The translations under genes and the position numbers were made by a program. Below, in pieces: positions 21,395 to 34,800 of a DNA stretch of 64,000 nucleotides. Within the stretch, counting starts at the first letter, position 1. The number at the start of each line of letters is the position of its first letter. The stretch lies in contig JAGUCH010000001.1 of NCBI GenBank assembly GCA_019096065.1, positions 8,432,001 to 8,496,000 of the forward strand. The letters run 5' to 3'. The notes below the pieces were generated by a model. It saw only the letters and a list, made by a program, of their open reading frames with translations, had not been told where the DNA came from and searched no databases. The DNA comes from Paracyclopina nana (Eukaryota; Arthropoda; Copepoda; Cyclopoida; Cyclopettidae).

Positions 21395-22804
21395 TTTTCC
21401 TACTTTTGTTTTCAATCATCAAATTGGTTATTGTGGTGCAATGCATCGGGGGGAACTAGTAAAGGCCGGATTTTTGTCGAAACCATGATGGCGGTGTGAG
21501 ATCTGACTTGTGTAGGCGGGCCCTTAAAGAAAAATGCCTGGTTCTTTCATTAGAGCGAGGTGCAATATCTTACAGTTCTCCCAATTTCTCAAAAAATCTA
21601 TTTCGAATTTAAATGAGACATTGTAAAGAAGATCCCTATTATTCAAGCCCTCGATCCATTGAAATTGTAGATGACTGTTTTGAAAAGTCGGGGACAATTC
21701 GCTACTTTTCCCAATTTCCCGATTTTCTCAGCTTTTTCCAGTCCAACAAATATCGCATGGCAATCATGATTGCTACAAAGTATTGTTTCCTCAGCTCATT
21801 ATGGTTAATGGCTTATTTGTCGAAAAATTGGCTTTTCTTTCAAATCCACTCCAGCTCAACTTGTTCGTTTTGAACCCACAGAGTATTAAGCAACATGAAG
21901 TAAGGCTATTTTTTTCTGATTCGATCTGTCATACTCAGGTCTGGATGACAGTCTCTTTAGATGTGACTCTTAAAATTCCTTGACTTCCATAAAACTAGCT
22001 CAAAAAGGTACCATTCTGTCCCTTATAGTATTAAAACTGTTGCGAGCTAAGAGCACTTTTTTGCCACATTGTTCCCAAAAAATATAAAAGAAGCACGTTT
22101 TTTACACATTTTGGCTCAAGCGTTCTCTCGCTTATGCGCGCGCCAAAGAACCAAAAATTCAGCACCATCTAATTTGCTTGTCTTTTGTTCCTATTCTACA
22201 AAATTCATTATAACATCAGAGCCGTAGATTTTGATGATCATAAAAATCAAATGCTCAACGTTCCAAAGTGATTGAAGTTTGGTGAGCGGTGAGGGGAAAC
22301 TTTCCGCTTCCGCGCGAGGACTTTGTTGAGGCTTCAAATGGCAGCCTTGAGGTTGTTTGCGAAGTGTGATTTATTTGAAGAAAGTTTCTTCATAAAGAGA
22401 TGGAAAGTTTATTTCAGCAAATCACAGCCAAACTTTTATTGGTTTCTTTCAGATATCTTAGCACAGCCACTAAACTGAACTTTTTTCCGTTTCGCACAAT
22501 CGATGTCCTGAATTCACATAGATTTACCATCTTTTACGCAGATTTGGTGGGTGCGCCAATAAATAGTGCTACTCACTAAAAACATAGCTTTTCTTTTTAG
22601 CATATATGCCAAATTCATATCGACGGAGATGATTAAGGTCATATTTACGCTGGCTAAGGAAAGCCTCTTGGCTAAAACTCATTATTTTGCAGCTATCATG
22701 CGCACATCTTTTAAGGAAAATGCTGTTCAGTTGGATTTTGAGTTTGTGCACGATTTGGAAAATCATTTTTAGTTCATAAATACTGCTCATTTGTGGGCTG
22801 TAGT
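21395..22804. other. Intergenic between convergent cyclin B3 and neuroligin
   Basis: About 1.4 kb that must include the neuroligin 3' UTR (minus strand). Short frames only. No repeat or RNA gene recognised. Confidence 0.4.
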
Positions 22805-25800
22805 TCAACGTAAAATAGAAGCATGCCCGTTACTCGGTGTCCTTAAATTCATATTGGGGCTTCGAATTAAAGCCATATTTTCCGTCGTTTCAATGAGGTC
22901 TTCTCCGCTGTTGAATTGAGCTGGAGGTGCTGGAATGGCCTCAAGAGAGAAGTCCTCGACCTCAGATGACCTCTTACCACTAGTCCTCGCAGATCGGACT
23001 CGAATTGTTGCTGTCGAGGACAAACTTGAGGCTGGCCTCATTAGGTCCATATCCGGACGCGGAATTTGCACGTATGAGGTGGCTGAACCGCTATTCCTAC
23101 GATTCCTGCAGATGGAAAAAAACCACCCTATAATAACATTACATTCCCAAGAAAGCTCACGAGCAACATACCCAGGCTGAAATGGCCTATACTGTAAGTC
23201 ACGGCCTCCATTCTGTCCTGCAGAGGTCATTATGACAGCCCTTTGACCCCTCGGAGTAGTCCTCGTTAGACTAGAGTACTCCTGTCTTGGGTGCACGTGC
23301 ACTTGTGGAGTGGACTGGAGAAATTCGGTCGACATGGCAGAATTTGGCTCATGATCGCGGCTGTTGCGTTTCGACCTTTTCTGACACAAACATAAGAGAA
23401 GCATTCCATTCAGAAAGCACAAAATGCCTCCTAGGCCAACTGTAATGCCCAAAGCGTAGCTGTAGGCCGATTTCGAGGCTGCCTCCAGTCTCAGTAGGGT
23501 ATCATTCTGTTGATGCAATACCTAAAATAATTATTCGTCATAACGCGCATTTTCCGAAATTTGGCTAGGCAAATTGTTTTTGCTAGCGTACGTTGAATCT
23601 ATATAAAAGTTAGTGATCGACAGGTAAGTGTCAGCTATTCTCAGTAAAAGCCTTGCATAAAGTTTCACAGATATGAGAAGCGAGTATTCAAAGATAACTC
23701 TTTTAAAGAGTGCGAGTACATTGGAAGAAGTCTTCAACATATTAACTGATTCTGATGTGATGACAGTAGGAAATTAAATCATTACATCCTCTGTGAGCTG
23801 TGGTTGATATGGAGTCTTGTTCTTAGTGTTAATTTGTTTTGTAAGAACTATCTTAAAAAAGATTGACGGAGATATTTGATGCCCAAGGCAATTGTTGATG
23901 AATTTTGGCCCTTTTGTGAAAACAGCCATTTCCTTTTGCCTGCCAGCAAGTTGACAGGTCTTTGACCCAAGAAAAACTGTGTCACTCTTGCTTCCTTCAT
24001 CAAGGATTTCCGGAATTTTCGTAAAGCTCCATTTTCTTACAAAATGTAATAAAATCTATTTTTCCCTCCTTCTGCTATCAATGTGCCTGTGTGACTTAAA
24101 AAATGAAAGCTAGCATTTCAATGAAGGCTGTACATGCACAGAGAAAATCATCAAAAGGTTTCTATTTTTAAGGAAAGAAAAGGGCCTTTTAAAGGCTTTC
24201 CTGACATAATCCAAATCGTATATAGTACCTGAGCGGATTCCGACAAAGTCATACAAGTCGTTGAAGGTGGAGTAAGACCATTAATGGCCTTATTGTCAAT
24301 GTTGGCCATCATGTTGGAGGAAGAGCTGGAATTTCGCACAACTCCCCACGAGGGCCCGTCCAAAATCAGGGAATTATGCGAGGGATAAATGGAGTTTTGC
24401 CCCGTTTTTTGTAGCTGAGGGATCAAGCTCAGCCAGATGGACATTTTGTGACCTCGAAAATGGTGGAGGATGCGAGGACGCAGGCCTGGAAAACATTTTG
24501 ATCGTGATGACCAAGCATTCGAGTTCCAGTCCAGGATTAGTTACCTATTTCCAGGTATTTCTGGTGGTTGTCAAACCCGTCCCAGTGCATGATTTTGTAC
24601 TTGTCGTCCAACTCTGGTTGCTCATCGTCATTAGGCGATCCAGTTTTGGCGAAATTCGTCCAATAAGTCATGACAGCGCGTGACAAAACCTCTTCTTGCC
24701 GCGAAAATTGATCCTGGAAGTACCTCTCCCAAACGTTCACCAGGGGAATGCCAAATACGTAGGCAAGCTCCGAGCCGTGCGTCGAACCACTGTGGTACTG
24801 CAGATCAAAAAAGTCTCAAATAACAAGCTAGTCGTGGAATCCGTCACATTTCTCAGGAATTTCGCCGAGTTGCAGCATGAAATAATGCCCATTTGCATTC
24901 ACATAAAACAACAAAGGCGAGCTCAAAGAAAGCTCTAAAATCGGCTTTAAAAAAGAGGCAGCGGCAATAAAGAGCAGTTGCTACAACTACACAGAAGTAA
25001 AGGCGAGGGCCTTCATTTAGCCAGCTAGCAAACTTTCAAAAGGCCGTTAGGCATATTAGCAAGAAGTTGCTTTTTTTGCCTCCCTAAATTGCAGCCAATA
25101 AATATGCAAGCTTACTTGTCCATAGGCGCCCATTTTGGTGTGGTGGGTGAAGTGGTAGAAAAATGTGTTTTTTGATTTCCTGACAAAGGTCCCAGCACTA
25201 AAAATGGCAGGAGAGGCATAAAGGCCGTCACTAAAGGCTTCCAGTACCTGAAAAAAGTATATATCCAATAAAAAAGTTTCCTGGACAAATACCATACCAC
25301 AACGAAAATAAAGGCTGGTTTTCTGAGGAAATGATTTTGCATGGCAGTACCTGCTCCCTGATGTTTGGTGGATGTTGCACAGTCTGTTCCCAATCTGTGT
25401 ACTCGTTTTGCAAAGTCAGCAAAATCTCCTGAAGGTGAGCGCTGTATTGATTGCGGACAAAAGTTTGCAACATCTTGTCACGCTCCTCAAGGCTCATACC
25501 AAGCCTTACTTGATCATCTGACAGCTCGTCAAAGAAGTCATGGCTCACAATTCCAATTAGGGCATCGTAAGTCCTGAAATTCGAGATGAAAGTCATCTTC
25601 TAACTATAGAGCATTTTTGTCAACTTGGCGGTGGGTTCACTACATACGGCAGTGAAGCGAAAATCCCTGTATTTTGCTGAGATTTGGCGTGCGCTCGCAT
25701 CCACCGTAAAATAATGGATTTTTTCGTCACATGTGAAGAAATAATGCTCATTATTGTACAGTTAGCAACTTGATAACTTCTTCAATTAAAAAAAAAGACT

Positions 25801-28800
25801 TAACCGGGATTCGAACTTGGGTCTGCTGAGTGAAAGGTCTGCACTCTCCCAATGTACTAATTGATTTCACAAATTTATTTGCACATTATGGCATATTATA
25901 AAAAATGTCTTCCTTGTAACTCCTAATAAATAATAAAAACAGTCTTCTAAACATTCTCATTTGAGAAAAGTCTTCCAAGATCTTTTTTTTTAAAAGTCTT
26001 CTGAGAAAAGATTTTTTTTAACAAAAAGTCTGCAAAAATCAAATTTTTTTCGAGACTTCTTTGCAAAAAAAACTTTTATTGATCTTTCTAAATAGCCAAA
26101 TTCGTCATTTTGGTGCTTTTTGAAAATATTCCGGCGAAATATTTCGCTAAATATCTGGTTACTCTGCAAGTGCTGAGCTTTTGATGGAGATGCGCGCGCG
26201 CGATTGACCGCAAAGTTTTACCTGCAAACGAGCTATCTTTTTTAAGGCCAATTTAATAGGTAAATTAATCAATTTTTAGCATTAAACAGTACTATTGGGA
26301 CTTTTAACCGTCACGAAGCTGACAAAAATGTCAATACTGTCCTGATGACTCGTCCATATAGGGTTTTTCGCTCATTCGTAGTAAAATTCCAGATCACTCG
26401 TGGCTTCGCCACTCGGTGATCTTTCATTTGACTACTCATGAGCGAAAAACCCTATATGGACTCGTCATCAGGACAGTATTGTTACATTTTTACAGCTTTG
26501 CTCTTTGCCAGCAGCAGTGAATCCAAAATAGCCCTTTTCTTGATCTGTTTTGTCAATAGTATCACGATTTGGCTATTTTGCAACTAAAGAATCTGAATAC
26601 TGCACAAGAAAATTGTAGTAGTGGCATGGAGTCACGCATATTTTCTGAAATGGACAGCGCGAAACGTGAAAGCTTTCTAAATTGGCTTCAGTGGCACATT
26701 CAATGGAGGCACTCCTTCCCTTTTGTTTTCTGTAACATGATTATAAAATTGAGTAACATTGGCTCGGGACACCGTTAATACTCATTTCCTATGTCTCATT
26801 CTTAGGCGCTAAAATAAAGAAACAATCAAAGAAAAATGCAATTTATCCAAAGAAAAAAGTGCTTTCTTTTTAGGCGTACGCAGCTTCGTACTAATACAGT
26901 TAGTTGGAAATTTTAAATAATTTTAAAGGAAATGCTTCAGCCATCTCTGGATCATGACATACGAACTAGAATATTAAAAATCTTCAGAGAATAAAGCTTT
27001 TGAGGAAGTGTGAAGAAAGTTAGTGGCTTCCAGATACATTTTTGGCAACTTTTTTGCCTTAAGGGTCTTTTTTACCAAGAAGGGAGCTTTTGAAGAAGTC
27101 GTAGTAGCATGATTCTAGGCGACAAATATAGTAATTGTTTGCTTACTGTCTAGATTATCTACCCCCTTTTCGCAATATTTCCAAATGACTTTGCCATTGA
27201 CCTAGTTGCGTTGTAACCGTCATCGCGGAACTTCTAGACAAGAACCTTAGATCAGCATAATAGTCCTTAACAGAACAAAATTGTGCTTTGCTATTAGGTC
27301 TTGAAAAAGAGGGAAGAGGTGTTTTTAAATAAGGTTATGAATACACAGGCGGTTGACATTTAAATAGGGCAAGAATGGGAAAAAAAATTATATGCTTGAT
27401 TATAATTAGGTGCACAAAAGCAAAGCTTCATATTTTTACAATATGCCTTCAGTGCTGAAATTAAAGTCACTTTATTATGAGCACAACTGCTTCGAACAGC
27501 GAAACTTAGTTCCCGAGCGAATCGGCTCAATGAAAATAAAATATCCATGAATTCAAATGCAAAACAGGCGATAAGGAAAAAGTCGAGAGTTCCACTATTC
27601 AAAATCCGATAAGACTGGTTATTTCCTCTTTCAAAGCCCATTTCTTTCAATACGAGTTCACTGAAAATGTCTACACCTCGAGTGAAGCTTTAATAAGCCA
27701 AGCTGGTATTGTTTTAAAGCTGGCAGGAATTATTTTTAACTCAAATGCCCTGTTCATCTACTTTTCCGCAAGTTTCTTTTCCTACCTTACGAAAACGGTT
27801 GTCGTTGCTCCACGAATATCTTTTAGCTGTCGTAGATTATAAAGTCTCTGATAATGACTGTTGATATTTTAGCGATATCCTAGGATTGACTAAACTAATG
27901 TAACTTTGGAAAGAATCCTCAGAAATGATATACTTAGCAGAATGTTTTTTGTCTGCCCTAGAAGGCCGGCTTTTCTTACTCATCTTCACGTAAGGGCAGA
28001 CGTAACCCAAGAAAGGTTGGAAGTTTAGCCCTTCAAACAAAGGCAAATCGAAATTGATTTCGTAAGCCCTAGCCAGCATGCGCTTAACTTGACCAACGCG
28101 CTTTCCAGATTCTTACGCGAACTAAACCTCTCCATTCCTTTTAACGCTAACGTCTCTCGCTGACTTAGGACAATTTTTCTCGCAATTGACTTTTCATTCA
28201 AAACATTCGAGCGACGCCTAGCGGAAAAATTCGGGTCGTAACGTAGGCGAAAATTGAATAAAGCCGATGTACCTTTTTTAAGGCAAAATTAAAAAGTAGC
28301 AGTATCTCGATCCCTCAATGGCAAGATTTTCACCTACTATTTTGATTACAAACGTCCGATAGCTGCCTCGCTAGCTGATTGTTATTGCATGTGCCATGTT
28401 ATGAGTGAGGAGTCTCATAACGAAATTTTTTTGTAAGACTGAAATAGTCGCTGTTGATGAACAGGGCATAAATGTAAAATACCGGAAAAACTGCGATTAC
28501 AATTTGCCTCAACTCGTCCGAGAAAACCAATTTCAATGACTTGAACATCAAAGTTTTCCAAACCTGTTTAAATCGCCAAACTTTCCTTTGTTTGGAGCTA
28601 AAAAATAATGCCCTCTGCAAATCCTGACAAAATCCTGCTTTCATTCTTACATTTTTTCATCGTCGGTAAGATAAAGCTGTCACTATTGCAAATTGCTCGT
28701 AGTTTCATTGCCAACTAGTTCTGGTACCTAGACTGCTACATAAAGGATGATGCTATAATATCTGAAAGATGAGCAATACAAGAGTCTAACAGCTACGTTC

Positions 28801-31800
28801 TCTTTGTGTCAAACCTTTTTACAATTTTTGTCTTTTCCCGCTTTTCCCTAGAACTGCTTAATTTATGGCAAGTTACTTTGATTGTTCTAGGAGAAAGCTT
28901 GGGATGGCTGATGGTATCCCATGAGACTCGGGAGGAAAATTCCATTAAAATGCCATCACGAAGAGACACTTTAGAGCTACAGCCAACCATAATAAATAAA
29001 ATGCTAACACACTTACGTACACGAACATAGAAAGATGATTGTAAGATAACGATAGGATTTATGTAATTTAGAAAGTTCAAAAGTAGAAGAATTAACGATG
29101 ATCACTTACCTAGTCCCAAAACTCCTTTTGCCCTTGATGTCAGCAAAGTTGTTCTTGATTGTGACACCATCAAAACTAGGCCCAAAGTCAACGTGAAAAC
29201 TAGGAACATTGAGCTCAGTTGAGATTAAGTGCTCAGCACTGATATTTCGCAAACAGTCCACAATCTTGCCATGCTCATTAGTCAAATCTGTGGGAATGGA
29301 GCAATTGAATTTGCGTCCCAATTGAACAGCATAATTGAGTGGATCTTTGACTCGAGCCCAGGGGGCGAAAAGGGAACCTGACATCAAAATGACTCGATGA
29401 AAGAGGCCTAGAAGCAAAAAAAGAGGGCTCAGTACATATGGCAAAAATATCGTACTCTTTTAATTCGTGTAAATTTGAATGTTTTTACAACATCGGAGAA
29501 AATAGTACATCAACCGACCTATGCCATTATTCTGCTGAATCGTCCATTAATCTTTTATGACTGACTCTTTGGTAACTGCACATAAGGTAAAAAAGAAAAA
29601 GCTCTTGGCAAAAGACAAATGATTAGTCGGTAAGTGCAGCAATTCCGGAGCCAAGTTATTAGGCCTAAATAATGAAACAAAACTGACAAGTAAACATCAC
29701 GTAGGCTAATGCTAGCATCAATCTGTGTGGGTTTTTTTTGTTGGCAAGGACAACTATTGAATCAGCTTAATTTTAAAAAATGGACTAATGAACAATTGTA
29801 TGGCAGATGCTTTAATTTTGTTTGTAGTTTACTCCTCATAACAGCTGAACTCTTCATTATTTGGCAGATGAAAGCAGCCAAGTATCAACCCATAAAAGAA
29901 ATCGATGAGGTGGCCCCTTGGGAGTTTTCTTTAATCGCACTTTTATCCTGTAATGCTGATATTACACCAAGAAGATATTGCTCCGAGCAACTTCGCTCCC
30001 AATAAAACGTAGCCATGGCAATAATGATCACTACAATAATGAATGAGTATTTATCGTAGGGTAAAATGCCAGGCTTACTTTTGAGCTAAAAAAAGAGCTT
30101 GCCAAAAGAAAAAGCACAATTTGAAGCTTTTTACTTTTTGCCTTCGTTTCAGGCCAACTTGTTTCCCAGTTTTGACCGATTGCTTTCAAGATGAATGGGC
30201 CTTGATTGGGGCGTTGCTGAGTCATTAGTATACCACTCAGTTGTTTCAGGCCCATTTCTCTCTTTTTAGCAGAGACTACAAACACACTAGACAAAACGTG
30301 AAACCATGAAAAATATCAGCCTTTTATGCTCCCAATGAGTACATGTGTGGCTTTTGTAATGATCTTTGCTTTGATATTTTTCGAACATTGGTGAACCCGA
30401 GCAAAGTTCCTTAGACACCATATGTAGCTGCAAAGTATATATAGTATTTGGTGAGCAATTTCGGTTCGCTCCCAAAGATTTATGGCCAATAACTGTAGGA
30501 GACTAAAGCCTTCGCGGATTGCTGCTTCAATGTGTATCTCTCTAAAATTGCTCCAAACTTTGCAAAGAAAAAAAAGGAGGAACATAGTTATTCTTCACTA
30601 GTTGCCATTACAAGTTCCAAAAATATGTTTTCCACTCAACTCCACTGTAGTAGTGTGTATCAAAAGTTTCGTCATACTAAGTGAATTTGTACATTTTTTG
30701 CCAACAAAGTTGGGCTAGCTGTTTTGCGGGAATTTGGGTTGCCCCAACTTTTGCCTGAATAGCGTAGATCCAGGAAAAGCCTTACTTGGCCACATGGGGA
30801 ATTTTGCTCGCACTTTAAGGCCTTGACCGTCAAGACATGGTTCACATAACTAATATGAGGTAACCAGCATCAATTCCTGTCAAGCCTTGTTTTCTGCAAC
30901 TTTTGCGCCACAAGAATATGAGGGCAGAGCGCTCTTACAATAAAACACAAAGAGTAAAAAACAAATCCCAATGGCATGTCCTCGCACTAATGACGTGAAT
31001 ATGAAAATGCATTTCCCTGAAGTATGCATTATTATCTTTAAAAATATAATATGTGTACAGAAAAAAGGTTTTCAACACTTCTCTTAAAATTAGGGGAGGA
31101 ATGAAGGTCTAGCAGACACACGTTTACTTTCCATAACTTTTGAGCCGCTAGATTCTGATTGTAATTCTCACCCGGCACTGTGGTTGGCGAATGTGTAAGA
31201 TATTCAATGCACGCTGCCCCTGTTCCATGTCCAAATAGAGTGACTCTTTGTGGATCTCCTCCAAATTGGACAATATTCTCTTGAACCCACTGTAGGACAG
31301 CCATCTGGTCCATGATACCGTAGTTGGCCACCTGACCTCTGGTCAGTGGGGAGCCATTGGCATTTAGGAAGCCTGGAAAAATAACAAAACTCTAAATACA
31401 AGGCATAAATTGGCTAGACAAGAAAGGTTGACTCGTATCATATTGATCGAAAGTGATTGAAGCTCCTCGCGAGAGCTTTTCAACAATATAGTACATATAT
31501 GGCCTGGCAGATTTGGTGTTGCACATTCTAGCAAGTTGGTAACTTTAATTACACAAGTTTAATGAAAGCCCTAATTTGGCAGACTTGCAAAATAATTTGA
31601 ATTCATAATGGATTCAGCCTCAACGCATAGTGAAGGAGAGATCGCTTTCACTCCCAAGAAATGGTTCCTTACACGAGATTAATTAACAAGCTAGACAAAA
31701 ACGACATCATAATGCTACAAGTACTACAGAAAAAGGCTCGAAGCACAAAATGTGAAAGGCTGGATATTGAGGGCTGACACTCCCAAGGGAGTTTGCGTGT

Positions 31801-34800
31801 ACAAAGTTGGATAGTTAATACCAATTAAGTCGAACGAAAAGCGAGGCAAGCCTTTTGGTATTTTCTTTCAAAAGTCCTAATTCCTCCCCTGACTTAGCCA
31901 GCGAGACTTTCTTGGTTGGTCTAGCATTAGGTTTTGATTTAGTGAAAGAAAAAAACAGAAAAAGTTTGCTGCCTGCGTTTGATTTTGCCGCTCAATAAGT
32001 AGGTCGTCCCCCAGAGCATATATAGCTTCAAACTGGATCATGTAACATCATGGCCTCCCTTCTTTACGCCAAACTTTTAAGCGTCCCCCTTCAAGCTCTC
32101 AAGTTTTTGGACACATCAGGGAGGCCAAAATGCGCAAGAAAATTGGATGAGACACCACCAGCAGACTTCTTTTTCAGCGAAAATCTTGCTGAAAAAGGTC
32201 CTCAAACAATCCAGGCAGCCCAAAGTTACCTCCAACTTGGGTTGCCTCGACTCTTTTAATGAGTGGGCAAAATCTAAGTCCTGACGATAAGTTACGCATG
32301 AGTACTTGTCAAGCCTTGGCCCGCTAAGTGAAGGAAAAGCCATGACAATGAAATGTCTTCATAAATTCCACCCCCATTTCCTCAGCAAATAGCCAAGCCT
32401 ATAAAATAGCTCCTCGAGTCAATGTTACCTAGAATACCAAGACGGTAATTGAATGTGATGACAATGACGTTTCCATAGGAAGCCAAGACTTGGCCATCCC
32501 ACAAATTGCCCGAGCCCCATTTGAAGGACTCTCCATGCACGTACACCATTACTGGAACCCCTTTCTTTCTGTCCAATGAAGAGGATCCTGCAAAAAGAAA
32601 AAAACCAAATTGTTAGCACAACATACAGCCTTAAGAAAAAATTAGAAGCATGTACATATATTAGCACCAAGGCTTTATGGCCTCACGTGTATTGAGAAGC
32701 CTTTTGAAGGAATGTATCCAACTACTACTTTGGCCTAAGTGACTTTTGAAGCCTTTCAAGGCATGCAGCTCGGCTATAAAAGCGAAGGCCTCGGCCTCAA
32801 ATCTTCGCAGTTTGCCATTAGCGCTGAATTGCCACACTACCAGAACACTCTCGAGTATTCTGACCCTTTATTTCAACTCTCTTTATTTTGCTTGAAAACG
32901 ACAACAACTTGAACAATGCCTTCTTACGGATCTTCCGCCGCCGCTGAGGCCTCTGGAACCGTTTCCGGCCTCTATTTGGACAGCAAGTACTACTTGCAAT
33001 ATCCACCAGGCATGAAGATGACCGATGGGATCCCCGCGGACGTGATGACTGTGATTGACCCCCACGTAAGCCTTATGAAATTCGCTAGTATGTACCATAC
33101 TTTATCGATCGTTTCTCTCGCAGTGGAGCCAATTCCCGCCAGCAAACCCCTTGATCCCTCACTTCTTCGGAATTCTCTTCTTCTTCCTGTGGATTCTGTC
33201 CTTCCTCGGCAATGGCTGCGTCATCTACATCTTCCTCAAGGTCAAGAGCCTTAGGACACCGGTAATATTCAATGCCACTATCATTACGACTCACGAGGCA
33301 ACGCGCTATCATTATCTAGACCAACATGTTCGTTGTCAACTTGGCCTTGTCCGACTTGGTCATGATGACCACCATGGGACCGACCGTGACCATCAACGTT
33401 TTCATGCAGAGATACTGGGTCTGGGGAGCTTTTGCATGCAAAGTCTACGGCTTCACCGGAGCCGTTTGCGGTGAGTTGTCAGCTGTTTTCCTTGACTCGT
33501 CGCTCACGTACAGCTGAAGTCAACGTCAGCTGTTTGTTTACCACGTGCGCTCATGTCAGCTGTTTGTTTATTCAACAGGAACATGCTCTATCCTCTCCAT
33601 GGTGGTGATTGGTTATGACCGCTACAATGTCATTGTCAAGGGCTTCAACGGAGTGAAGATCAACGCTGGCAAGGCCATGGCCATCCTTTTGGCCATCTGG
33701 GGCTACTCCATCGGCATCTCTCTGCCCCCTCTAGCCGGAGTCTGGGGCGGATACACCACCGAGGGCATGCTCTTCACTTGCTCATACGACTACTTGGCTG
33801 ACGACTGGAACAGCAAGAGCTACGTCCTTTTCGGATTCTTCTTCTGCTACCTCATCCCCATGGTCATGGTCTTCTTCTTCTACAGCTCCATCGTCAAGGC
33901 TGTCTGGGCTCACGAGCACGCACTCCGCGAGCAAGCCAAGAAGATGAACGTCGACTCTTTGAGGTCAAACGCTGTAAGTATCTATCTACCTTCTTCTGGC
34001 TGTCAATCAACCAGAGCAAATGGCAATATTTGAAATCAATCGAGTGCATTTCCCGCCTCCCTCCTCAAGGATGTGCAATAAGCACCCTTCAAGTATTGAC
34101 AATTGCGGCCAGACTTTTATTCCCTTACGCAGCGCCAATTTAATGGCAAAACTTTTCCTTCTTCCTTTCTCTAACAATAGCCCAGGGATGGCGTGCAATT
34201 GCGCTTTTTCAACTACCCTTGCTCATGCCCGCTTGTTCACTTCTCTTGTAGAATAGCAGCGCTGAGACTGCTGAAGTGAGGATCGCCAAGGTTGCCGTGA
34301 CCAACGTGTCGCTCTGGGCCCTGATCTGGTCGCCCTATGCTTTCGTTGTCCTGTTGGCAGTCATCGGAAGCAAGAGCAGCATCACCCCCCTGATGTCTCA
34401 GGTAACAACACACACCACATGCGATGTCAGCTGTTTGTTTACACTCTGCTTGACCCGTAGGTGCCTAGCTTCTGCGCCAAGACCGCCTCCTGCCTGAACC
34501 CCGTCATCTACGCCATGAGCCACCCCAAATACAGGGAAGCCCTGACCAAGGAGCTCCCCTGCTTGGGCATTGAAGAACACGCTGAAGAGACAGCCACCAC
34601 CAAGGAGACTGTCAAGACTGAAAAGGCCTAAGAATGATTCCAAAAAACCGAAAAGCCAAAAAAAGTTTCCTCTCAGCTACACACTGTGATACCATGGCTC
34701 AGATTCATGGCAGTTTTTTCGTTCCTCTTCACTATTGTTTGCGAGTTTTCGGGCTGCAGGTCAAAGAGCAGCCTAGATCAACAGCTGAACTCTCCGCACT

